Shown one piece after another: positions 1 to 9,869 of a stretch of DNA of 64,000 nt. Below the pieces are notes generated by a model that was given only the letters and a program-made list of their open reading frames with translations, did no database searches and was not told the origin of the DNA. Numbering within the stretch: the stretch's first letter is position 1; each line of letters starts with the position of its first letter. The translations under genes were made by a program, and so were the position numbers. This DNA is from Daphnia pulex (lineage: Eukaryota > Arthropoda > Branchiopoda > Diplostraca > Daphniidae), in NCBI RefSeq assembly GCF_021134715.1, contig NC_060023.1, positions 7,750,001 to 7,814,000 of the forward strand. Reading direction: 5' to 3'.

Positions 1-14
1 ATTACAGATAATTA

Positions 15-823
15 TTGGAACTCACCGTTGTATATTTAGGAGGTTCTACTAAAAGAAAATTCTTCCTTCGGAAACCGGGCGCTCATCACCGTGCAAGATT
101 CATGCATAATGAAATCTATTTCTTAAAAATGGAACTTATGGCGGAACGATTCAATTTGTCACAAGATGAACGCCGACAAGTTCACGCAATGGCAAGATAC
201 GTGGCCCTCTTCCACAGTAAAGCTTTTTTGACTTCGAGAATTGCAACGACTGCCCCGATAAATGACCTGAAATATTTGTCAGCAATATATCTATATCGGC
301 AAGAAGTAAATGAGGAACCAGGACAAGCAGCTATAAATTCTTGTCAACGACACCTATGGTATCTCACCCAAGAACTAGTGGTTTTGGCATTGTTCGACGA
401 AAAGCATTCTAGTCTGTTTCGTTCGGTTTTGGCAATGAAGCTGTTCAACACCAACCGACCCAAAACTTCTCCCCCGGAAAACCTATCTTTCCTGTTATTA
501 CAGAGAACGTTCCTTTCCTTCTTGATCTCATTGGTGAACGATCATGGCTTCTCTTTGACCTGCTGCAATTAAAGGGATCTCAACATTGGATGCAACTTCA
601 GCCAAAGTATTGGAATTTAATGGAAGATTACAGAAAAGCAAGAGACTTCGTATCTACCCTGGAGGTTGTAAATGACTCTGCGGAAAGGGGGATAAAGTTA
701 ATAACAAACTTCAATGACATGGTTCAAAAAGAAGAACAACTGCAATTTTTATTTCAAGTGGTGGAAGATCATCGACAGCGTATTTCGTTTGGCGGGAAGA
801 AGGCGACTTTGGATGCAGTTTAA
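15..823 (+). pseudogene. Broken gene of unknown family, C-terminal part
   Basis: An open frame at 15-572 continues after a frameshift near 430-480 in a second frame that runs to the stop at 823. The joined text reads through AFLTSRIATTAPINDLKYL, then LWYLTQELVVLALFDEK, then VVNDSAERGIKLITNF and ends QLQFLFQVVEDHRQRIS. I have the impression of a repetitive protein family common in aquatic invertebrates and probably linked to transposable elements, but I cannot name it. A stop at 9-11 lies upstream in the first frame, and the window edge hides the 5' part. The single frameshift suggests a dead copy. Family recognition is from memory only; function is unknown. Confidence 0.4.
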
Positions 824-1186
824 ATTTCACAGCAGATTTTCTCGTTAAGTACAATTGCCGAATTGTGCGACCCGAATTGTCGCACCTGTCTGAAATTTTT
901 ACAGTAAATGAACTTCAGTATTATCTCTAAGTTGGCTAAAGGCCGAAATTAAATATTAAAAAGTGATGTAGAAAAAAAAAATTAAAATATTTAAAAAAAG
1001 TCATTTTTCGCACTTTTTTTAGTTGCGCGACCCCTAGATTTTGAATTTAAAAAAAAATTTCTTGATTCTCATCTTATTTTACACCCCAAAACGTAAGGCC
1101 GACAACAAATTTGAAAAAGGGGCAAATGAAACACCCTTATTTAACCCCCAAAAAGGAAAACGATTCAATTTTAGAATACAACATAA
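824..1186. other. AT-rich intergenic stretch
   Basis: No convincing coding sequence. The stretch is A/T-run rich and separates the broken gene on the left from the 3' end of the first FEM1-like copy. Confidence 0.5.
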
Positions 1187-2657
1187 CTAGTGTTTGTGAT
1201 GCAAAACCATATACTTGAGTAACATAGGTAAAGATTCAAAGGGGAGCTTATGCCTTCGAATAGCTTGAGCAGCTAAACAAGATAACGGACGAACACCTGT
1301 CAAGAAGTTGCCGACCAACTGGCATAATTGGGCATTTGGATACATCAGAAGGAGTTCAGAAGAATAAAGACACTCCAATGCTAATTGGCCACGGAGATTG
1401 ACTTGATCTTCATGGAATCCTCCATCCAAGATGATTCGAACGAGTGCAATGAAGTATTCTGCCTAAGTAGAATAATAAGGTTGACTCCAAAAAGCAAGCC
1501 TCGAAAGTTCTTTGTTAGCCAGAAAAAGCCAGTCAGAAAAGAAAAAGCCAGAACAAAGCCAGAATATGAAGAGGGCTGCGATGGTGTGTATCGACAGCGT
1601 TGGGATTCGCTCCCGCTTCCAGCAACAACTTGATCAACTTGAACTGGCTAGTTTTTCCTTCGTAAGACGTGCATATTTCTAGCAAGAGGTTGGGCCTTTG
1701 ATTGATCCACCCATAGTTGACGAGATAGTCTCTTAGCTTACTCCTCAATTTGCAGCTCTCATTCTCCGATTTCATAAGTGACACCAGAAGTTCCAGAATA
1801 ATAAGAATCAGTTTGGAAATGTCTTTGAGCTTCACGACTTTGGATTTGATCTTCAAATCTTAATTGGTTTTAGATTGTCGATTTGGAGCATGGTCGCGAA
1901 CTTTAACCTGGTATGCGAAGGAGAACTCCAGGGATGTCATAAAGTGATTGAATGTCATTACCGTATCTCGTTCGGTTGAATCTAATTGATTCCGCTGTGG
2001 GTGTTGAAGTATGTTGACGAATTCGGTGAACGTTGAGTGTACGACATCTTTTGACTCCGAAGGTTTGCTGACTAGCTGATGCAAAAATTCTGTTTTCCCA
2101 AAAACCTCAAAGAAGTAGAGGGAAATGGCGAAAGCCCAGGGACGAGTGAACCCGCGATCTTTCCATCCTTGTAGAGCGAATTGGAACAAATTTTGGACGA
2201 TGTAGCTATCGGAAAAGTAGTTATACTTCCGCGAGATAGCTTTGGAAGGTGAAGAAAGCTTGCATTTGCCACCGCAATTGCTCCTCCGGAAACAATCGGA
2301 ACAAATCTTCAAATGTTTGAAATTCCCGTCCGTTGTTGAAGGCAATTTTTTCCCATTCAGAATGAGGCAACAGGTTTTTGGGATCGCGTTTCTTTCTCTC
2401 AACATTGTCGCCTGCTTCCAACAGTTCCAGTCGTGTTTTCGGAAGTCTTCATTGCCAATAAAAACACGCGCAACGCCATCCAGCTCCAATTCCCTCGATG
2501 CGTTTCTGTGTATCAATTTTTTTCTTTTCACTCAACGACATGTATATGAGATGCATTCTACTCCTTGTTCGATCAAATGCTTCAAATTCTGGTTTTCAAC
2601 TTCAAGTATGATAGCTTCCTCACATATATCTTCCTCAGCTTTTGTTTTAGCCGCCAT
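1187..2657 (-). pseudogene. FEM1-like pseudogene, copy 1
   Basis: Minus-strand copy of the FEM1-like gene found intact at 28.3-29.9 kb. The start (MAAKTKAEEDICEE) is at 2657 and the conserved tail (PLSCLAAQAIRRHKLPFESL) ends at the stop at 1187. Compared with the intact copy, about 60-90 codons are missing after the first 40 residues. The frame is then shifted and shifted back: the stretch matching the intact copy around ELFVLFPQRGERW lies in another frame (2221-2421), while the frame linking the two sides is open by chance. The ankyrin segment (LLEAGANPNAVD) at 1533-1856 is followed by a run of AAAGCCAG-like repeats that breaks the frame. It is clearly a decayed paralogue. Confidence 0.75.
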
Positions 2658-2741
2658 GATCTTCTGTGCTTTGGGTTGGGCAGACCCTCTGTAATCAGGA
2701 ATATATAATAGACCTGTAATAGACATCAATCATTAAATAGA

Positions 2742-3480
2742 CTAAGTTCACGAAATTTCCGTATTTACGATTCCAGTGGGCAATGTGAACGTCCCACGTA
2801 CGTCCCTCTCCAGCGTATCTTAAAGGGAATAGAAATTAATTCTGTGAAATTTCAAGTCAGATTCTCAGTGATTCTCAGTGGGTTTGTCTTACGGTTTCCT
2901 GTTGATTTTATGTTCGCTACCAAATTCAGCTTCTCCCCAATGAAAATGCATTTGGGCAAACTCGTAAGGACCTTCCTACGACCTAATAGGAAATCCTTAA
3001 TTCTAAGTCTTAAATATTTAGTCAACTGGACTGAAAGCGTTTGAAATTCGAATTACGAAAATTTTATTGATTGATTCGTTAAATGTTTAGTAAAATTAAA
3101 GCACAGGTAAACATACCAGTGTGTCCGTTGTTCTCCAAATTCTCGGGCAAAGATTTCCCGTAGTTGTGGAAAATGAAAGGAGGGAATTTGTCCGTTCTGC
3201 TTTTCCTGGTATCAATGTTGATGGGCGACTGATGTTCGCCGGCGATCAGCGAATTGTGCTCCTTCCATTTGTTAGGATCTTTGAAGAAAGACAAAACAAA
3301 AATTAGATTTATATTTTAAAGTGAATCTGGCAAAACTTACCATTTATCATAACAAAATTGGCCTTTTACAGCAGTGGCAGCTTCCCCTTTATAGGGGCTG
3401 CGGATTGGGCATATTATAGCGTTGACTGCCACCGAGTGCCACAAAAAAGTTGCAAAGACAACACCAACCAGTTTAACCAT
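2742..3480 (-). pseudogene. Alpha-carbonic anhydrase, truncated and frameshifted
   Basis: Four minus-strand exons can be placed. Exon 1 (3480-3341) encodes a signal peptide starting MVKLVGVVFATFLWHSVAVN. Exon 2 (3278-3117) has the family hallmark GEHQSPINI and ends NNGHT. Exon 3 (3030-2893) carries YEFAQMHFHWGEAEFGSEH, which holds the first two zinc-binding histidines of the HFHWG motif. Exon 4 (2818 to about 2742) has VHIAHWNRKYGNF with the third zinc histidine. The exon 1 to 2 join is one base out of phase and would read TGA. Exon 3 has a +1 shift just before GPYEF. Homology stops at 2742, so the last third of the enzyme is absent. Secreted CO2 hydratase by family; here most likely dead. 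Confidence 0.8.
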
Positions 3481-3844
3481 TTTTTTCCTTGTAAAAAAAT
3501 TAATTATATAAATCAGCTCAAATCAATTTGAAAAAGTATAGCTAATGCCAATTCAGACTTAATATATTATAGCCAAGCGTTGTCACTCCAACTTGAATGT
3601 CTGGTGGGCACTGAGGCAGAAACAAAATTTTCTAGAATAACATGTGGTTGTCAAATTGATAAACTAGATATCGATTAGAGCTATTAATAAATTATATTTA
3701 TCCTCAAGCAAAGGTTGATAAATGATGTTCACGGCCAATCCCGTAACAATACGACAAATTTCGAAACAATAAATGTAAACACCAAACAGAAAAACAATCC
3801 AATCTCAGAAAAACACACTTTACACAGCATCGAAACGTTTTGAC

Positions 3845-5105
3845 GAAAATAGTGCTGCAAAACCATATACTGAAGCTCCGTAGGTAAACATTCACAGGGG
3901 AGTTGGTGACTTCTAATTACTTCAGCTGCGATGCAAGATAACGGACGAACGCCCTCTAAGAAAGTGTCCATCAGCTTGCATAACTTTTCATTTGGGTATT
4001 TTTGAGGGAAATATTTGAGGAAATCCAATGCTAGATTGTCATCAAGATCGACTTGATCTGCATGAAACCGTCCGTCCAAAAATTGTTGTACAATCGAAGT
4101 GAACTTCTCCGCGCAAGCTGGGTAATTCGAGGATGTCCAAAAAACAAAAAAAAATCGTTCTTTACTTGCAAGCAGGTGAAGCGGGCTGCGCCGATGTTGA
4201 TCGACAGCGTTGGGATTCGATCCCGCTTCCAACAACAACTTTATCAGCTTGAAATCGTTCGGGAGTCCTATGTAAGCTTCGCAAGCTTTCAGCAGTAAGT
4301 TTGGTCTTTAATTGATCCACTCGTTCTCATAGTTAATAATATGGGTTTCAAACTGATACTTCAAGTTGCTGCTCTGATGATCTGATTTTGGAATTAACAC
4401 AAGCAGTTCGAGAAGAACCAAAATCAGTTTTGAAATTTCTTCTAACTTTACGGCTTTAGGTTTGATCTTCAAATGTGAATTCATGTTCATTTCTTTACTG
4501 GGAGCGTGATCGCGAACTTTTTCTTGGTAAACGAGAGAGAAAACCAGAGAAGTCATCAAATGGTCGAATGTCAATACTGTAGCCAGTTCGGTTCGATGTT
4601 GTGGGTCCCTCAGGGTGTTGAAGAATTCGGTGAACGTTGAGTGTACGACATCGTGAAAATTCGATGGCTTGAGGACTAGTCCTTCAAAAAATTCTGTTGT
4701 GCCGAAGAGCTCAAAAAGGATAAGAGATACGACAAATGAGCGGGGACGAGTCAACTCGCGTGTGTTCCATTCATAAAGAGCGAATCGGAACAAGTTATTG
4801 ACGAAAAAACAGTCCGGAAAAGAGTTGTGCTTGCAATGAATACGTCAATAAGCGAAAAACGCGTTAGTTCTCCATCTTTCTGCCTTTTGGGGACACAAAA
4901 TAAACAGTTCTTCAACACTTTGGAATTCGCGTAAGTTTCGAAAAACAAACGTTTCCCATTCAGCTTTTGGAAAGTTGGTCTTGGCAATTTGATGTTTTTC
5001 TCGCAAACTTGCGGCTTCATACCAACACACCCATGCATATTTTCTAAAATCCGGCTTTGCTTGGAAGACGAAAGCTGCACCGAAGAGCTCTAATACTTCA
5101 ATATA
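3845..5105 (-). pseudogene. FEM1-like pseudogene, copy 2 (C-terminal three quarters)
   Basis: Continuous minus-strand frame homologous to the intact FEM1-like protein from VLELFGAAFVFQAK near 5100 to PLSCIAAEVIRSHQLPCECL and MVLQH near 3850. Only two in-frame stops break it: a TGA at 4847-4845 and a TAA at 4310-4308, where the first copy has CAA (Gln). No frameshift is seen, so decay is recent. The ankyrin segment LLEAGSNPNAVDQHRRSPLH is well kept. Homology starts abruptly at about 5105, exactly where the N-terminal quarter should join. That quarter lies 0.7 kb away on the opposite strand (5769-6107), which indicates an inversion. Confidence 0.8.
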
Positions 5106-5768
5106 ACTTTCATTTCAAAAATAACTGTTATATGTGGATGGCAACTTGCAAGCCATCTCATTAAAAAAAGGTCATTGTAAAGGCTAAAAGGATAAGTAAT
5201 TTGTCGAGTTATTTGATTTAAAAAAACGTTTAACTGTTTTCTATTAAAAATCGCTCTTCTATCAATTTGGAATTCATAGTGAAGAGCTCGCAACAGCAAT
5301 GCTAAATCGAAGCGCGAGTGGAAGACGAACAAAAGAGGAACAGTGAACAAAGCCGAAGCAAATCTATGATTCTGCACCATTATTGCACTGTTCTGCCATT
5401 AATTGTAAAAATTATTATCTCTCTCAAATTATTTCTCAAACGAGACGAATATAATGCTGGTCTTCCTGATGCTACGGCCATGCCCTCTGATACGACAAAC
5501 TGACAAAGTCACAATACCGAAATACGGAAATAATGAACATTGCTGAATATTATTTGTTATAAAAGATTTTAAATCGGTTAAAATTGGAAAAAAATATTTT
5601 AAATTTTTAAGATTGGTCGGGCTTTGTTTTAATTTTTCATCAATTCAGCAGGTATTCCTTTTTGTAATTCTTAATTGTATGTGTTCTAACAATTTTACTT
5701 CTCTGAACAGTACAGACTGGGTACAGAGGGTCTCAACTACCCAAAGCACGAGAAGTAAGAAGAAGATC

Positions 5769-6107
5769 ATGGCTGATAAAACAAAAGCTGAGGAAGAAAT
5801 CCCACTTGAATGTGAGGAAAATATTAATCCCTGTAAAAAAAGGAAGATGAACCCTCTTCTGCTTGATGTTGGCTGTGCTAAGTTAAAGATCAAACCAAGA
5901 AAAAACGCGACAACTGGGAAATTCTTGCTGCGTCAGTTAAGAAGATTTGTAGGTTTCCCAGCCTCATTTACAGCAGCTCTTCTAGACCACATAATTAATG
6001 GTCTTGCCCTAAACTACCCACATAACCAGGTTATGATGAAGAAAATGAAGACAAATAACCCAGAATGTCTGATTATACCACCAAAAATGGATCCAGAGAA
6101 GTGCTAA
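5769..6107 (+). pseudogene. FEM1-like N-terminal fragment, inverted partner of copy 2
   Basis: Plus-strand open frame of 112 codons starting MADKTKAEEEIPLECEENIN and ending PPKMDPEKC followed by TAA. It aligns with the intact copy's N-terminus from MATKTKAEEDICEE to PPNIDREQ, including the shared 5' leader (AGAGGGTCT before the start). The homology ends just where copy 2 begins on the other strand. An alternative is an independent fragment that happens to stop at the same point; the exact complementarity of the two halves makes a single 1-kb inversion the simpler reading. Confidence 0.75.
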
Positions 6108-8240
6108 AAACAAAAGTGAAGTACAAGGCAACACTAGTCCCTCCCAGGGTTAGTAATCATTGATCACTAACATCACTGATCAACTAATTTGAAATGATAA
6201 CTTGCAAGGAAGAAGGCTGCCCTTTGCGATGAACTAGGTTTGATATCAGTTAAAGGTTCAGCTGGTTCAAAGAAAGAGATAAGAGTGCTGCTGTTTCCAT
6301 CACTTGTCAACCCGGCCGTATTTTTCTCAGAGGAAACCTAAGCTGTCTGTATCCTTTATAGTTTAGTTTATAGTTTAAGGTTTAGTATACCTGCTAAAAA
6401 TGCCAAGTCATTGGGGAAATGTCACTTTAAACAAGTTGTTTTAAAACAGAGGAGGATTCTAGAATAGAAAGACTAGATGTTTTCGGGAAAAGCCTCCCTC
6501 TTTCTAAAAGTGTTAGAAACCGTGGGCATAATTTTGTCAATTATGTCAGCGTTCAGCTCTTCCATATAATGAAATTACCCACCGTTCTTTCGTCCTTGAA
6601 TTTCTCAATGAACAAGAATCTCTATATTTTTCGCCAGTAGAATATCCCCAATATTACCGTAAAAAATGAGGAAGATGAAGGCGTAAGGTAACAAATAGAT
6701 CTATTTAATCACTAATGAATTGTATTGGTCTATAAACTGGTATCTTTGTTTTCCAAACAGGGTATGCGGTAATGAGGTGTCAAGTTTAGAAATAGGACTC
6801 GGACCATCAGAGGCAAGGATGTAAAGAGAAGTTAAATACAAAACAGAAGAATTTTATTTAAAAATGGTAAATTCGTTGTAAAAGAACGAGATTTAACCAA
6901 AGAAGAAAGAAAATTTATTTTTTTTACTTGCTTATAATTTCATTGAATATCTAGAATATTGAGAACACTTTCATGTGAAGCTTCATAAATTATTTAAATT
7001 TAAATTTATTTATCTTGAATTTAACATACAGAAAAAATAGATCGACTTTGATCGTATGTTTGGTCTATATGATTACTGTAGAACAACCCTCTTGGCTCGG
7101 TTTACCCCAAGGAAGTGGTAGACGACAACTGACTTATTGCCTTAATGGGCCCCATTTCTCCAAGTAAACCCTCTAGCGTTAAATAGGGAAACAGAAGTTA
7201 AATAGGGACAATTCACTGTGACATCTAGGAGTAATATATGAACACAGAATGGGAAATATAGCAGCTGCGGGAAATGCAAGTTTCAAAAATCGGTGATCTT
7301 ACAGCACACGTTTCGTTATGAAGGAATATGTATAAAAAAATTAGTGTAAATGCTCTAACACTGAAGTATATCATTTTTTCTACAAAAATTTGGGCATTAA
7401 CATGAATTTTCATATTCATTAACATGGATATGAAATAGGTTTGCAACCGATAAACAGGATACATAGATATATTTCTAGCATATTAAAGGTCTCATTATTT
7501 TGACTACAACCCTACTAGCATACGTACGTCAATAGGACGTTTCAAAGTCGTCCGCTTTGTTTGAGCTGGACATCCAAGCCAGACGTCATTTTTCATTGTT
7601 TTGTACGTCAAAATGTCCTCTTCAATGAACGTCCAAACTGGTAATCGATTTGGTGTCCGAAAATGAACGTCAAATGGATGTCAAACAAAGAAATAAAAGA
7701 ATTGGAGAAAAGAATTTCCCTCTACGAGTGCCGAACCTTATCCTTCACGCATACTAACCAAACGCTCTAATTATTATACCATTTGACCTGATAAACAATT
7801 ACAATTTTATGTATTAATTTTACAAATCCTACACACTATTAGAATAAAAATTTTTTACGACTCCATAGTTTTAATTTTGAAAATCCTTGGAAATCGCAGC
7901 AATCGGTTGGTGACAAATCATAATCAAAAGAATTGAGTAGCGAAGACAGTGATTTTGTACTAGACAATAACCTTTACCAAGAGCGACCAAAAATCAGAAA
8001 TTGAAGTTTCAAAACCCTTCGTTCCTTTCCTGCAATCGTCCGATAAGTAGGCTACGACCCGAGAAAAGAATCATGTCCCTATGTATAGCCTTTATAAGCT
8101 TTTATAAAATATATTTTTTTAAAATTACCAATTTGAATTATATAGTCGGCTGGACAAATATATCGACTACAAGGACGACGGCCACCCAGGAAGGTATCGA
8201 CGATGCCGAAAATCCTGAGAGAGTACGGAGTCAAAGCCTG
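6108..8240. other. Intergenic, AT-rich, no gene seen
   Basis: No supported coding sequence; the open frame at 7225-7464 has no recognisable features. Two things are visible: a dispersed repeat at about 6405-6517 that recurs at 35138-35250, and a cluster of ACGTC motifs at 7520-7690. Confidence 0.45.
6405..6517. repeat. Dispersed repeat, shared with 35138-35250
   Basis: About 113 bases starting near GTCATTGGGGAAATGTCACT and ending near CTTTCTAAAAGTGTT match a second copy at 35138-35250 with a few substitutions. No open frame or terminal repeats are obvious. Confidence 0.7.
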
Positions 8241-8935
8241 CGGAAGGTACGAGCCGGAAGAATGCCAATCAAAATATCACCCGTTTCTCCAGCGACAGCA
8301 ACTAAGCTACACCATCATAGTCGTAGAGCAATCTAGTTAGTTATTCACAAAAATTTTACACTGTTGCTTGTTGCTGATTTTGCATTTTCTCTATAACGAA
8401 CAGATGATGCATCGTTCAATCGAGGAATGCTGTTAAACATTGGCTTTACTGAGGCTCTATTACAGGATAAGTATCCATGTTTCATATTTCATGCGTTGAT
8501 TATCTACCGGAGGATGACAGACATCCTTACTCATGTTCAGGAGATGGGAAACCACGGCAAATTGCTTTTGCAATGGACTATTGGGATAATGACAGGTATA
8601 TTAAATTATTAAATACTTCGCATTATATTTGTATGATTAATAGCAGGTATACTGTTCTTCAATTTAATATAATTACAGGCCAGTCCCCAGATACATTTTC
8701 GGTGGTGTCAGCGCAATTTCGACCCTTGATTTTCAACAAATTAACGGCTATTCAAATTTATTCTTGGGCTAAGGTTGTGAGGACGATCAGTTTTATTAAC
8801 GTATCTTATTCAATAACTTGACAGTGACCAGAGCTTTCGACGACCATCAGCCATCGCTCGTCCATCGTGCACGGTACAAGACGCTTTCCCACAAAAAAGC
8901 CGAACCCAATCCTGACAGGAAGGAGGATCCGTTCA
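8240..8935 (+). pseudogene. Beta-1,4-galactosyltransferase pseudogene, copy 1
   Basis: Shattered remnants in several frames match the GT7 beta-1,4-galactosyltransferase fold in order. They are RYEPEECQSKYH, QRQQLSYTIIVVEQ, FNRGMLLNIGFTEAL, VDYLPEDDRHPYSC, FGGVSAISTLDFQQINGYSN, then a mutated WGWGGEDD region with stops, and FNNLTVTRAFDD. The metal-binding DVD equivalent reads VDYLPEDD. Compared with the second copy at about 39.0-39.85 kb it lacks some 75 bases that encode PFRDRSEHLPIFLRHL. Multiple stops and shifts make it non-functional. It sits upstream of the glycosyltransferase-like gene, and the same order recurs in the duplicate block near 40 kb. Confidence 0.8.
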
Positions 8936-9869
8936 GCGGATCGTGAGCGCTGTCAATTAAACCGCATTTTTTTGTTTTTGCGGTTTGGATTGGGGGAAAG
9001 GGTCGATTTTTTGGTGGGGGGTTGGTTGGGATAAAAAAATAATTAAAGGGTGAAGGTTATTATGGTGAGGTGAGGGATGTGAGGAATGTAGTAATTGATG
9101 GATGAACAAAAATTACAATAAAAAAATCAATAAGAATTCAATTATTATCAGTAAATGAAATCGCTGTAACTTTTTATACGTGCCATACCATACCCCCCCC
9201 CCTTGATCATGGCCCGTCATGCTTGGTCGAAACACGACTTGCAGCAAGCAGTCTTGCAGGTGGCAATAAACAGCAGACACTTTTGACATCATCGAACCGT
9301 TTGCACTGGATGGATATATGTATGCTTAGGTGGAAATTTGTGGTTTTATAGCTACACCATCATTACTCAAGTGGTTATAGCCGTAAGCTTCAATAAAACC
9401 TAGGTCTTATATCGAGCCTTATTGAGGTTTGCATTAGCGAATTCACGTTAGCTATAATCACCGGTTTCAGGTTATTCACATCAATCTCCCACGATATGGT
9501 CAAGTGAATCCCCAAAATTATGATTGAAACTTTTGAAAGAACTCCCATTCGAATTGTTGTTAGTTCGAGGTTAAAATAAAGAATCTAAACGGAATGCCAA
9601 TCAACTTGCGGTTACCAACGTGAATTGATTCGAGTGGTAGTCCCTGCTTAGAGCCGATTACCGTTTATTAATAATTATGGCAAGTATCGGTATAGGCTTT
9701 TATATTCTTTCTCATACTTTGGAAAAATTAACCACGCGTTCATAATACGCAAACCCTGACGCAAACGCAAGTCAAAATTTCGTCGTAAAAGAAAACGAAC
9801 AAGGAAGACGAAATAAACTATAACCTCGACAAAATGTTGTATCATGTATCATTATTCCGCCGGCCGTAA
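8936..9869. other. Intergenic stretch, no gene seen
   Basis: Homology to the second duplicate block stops near 8922. Beyond it are G-rich and AT-rich tracts and a C-run near 9190; no coding sequence is supported before the LINE. Confidence 0.4.

Noticed and set aside
7225-7464. 79-codon minus-strand open frame
   Set aside because: AT-rich composition, no homology recognised, no splice or context support.
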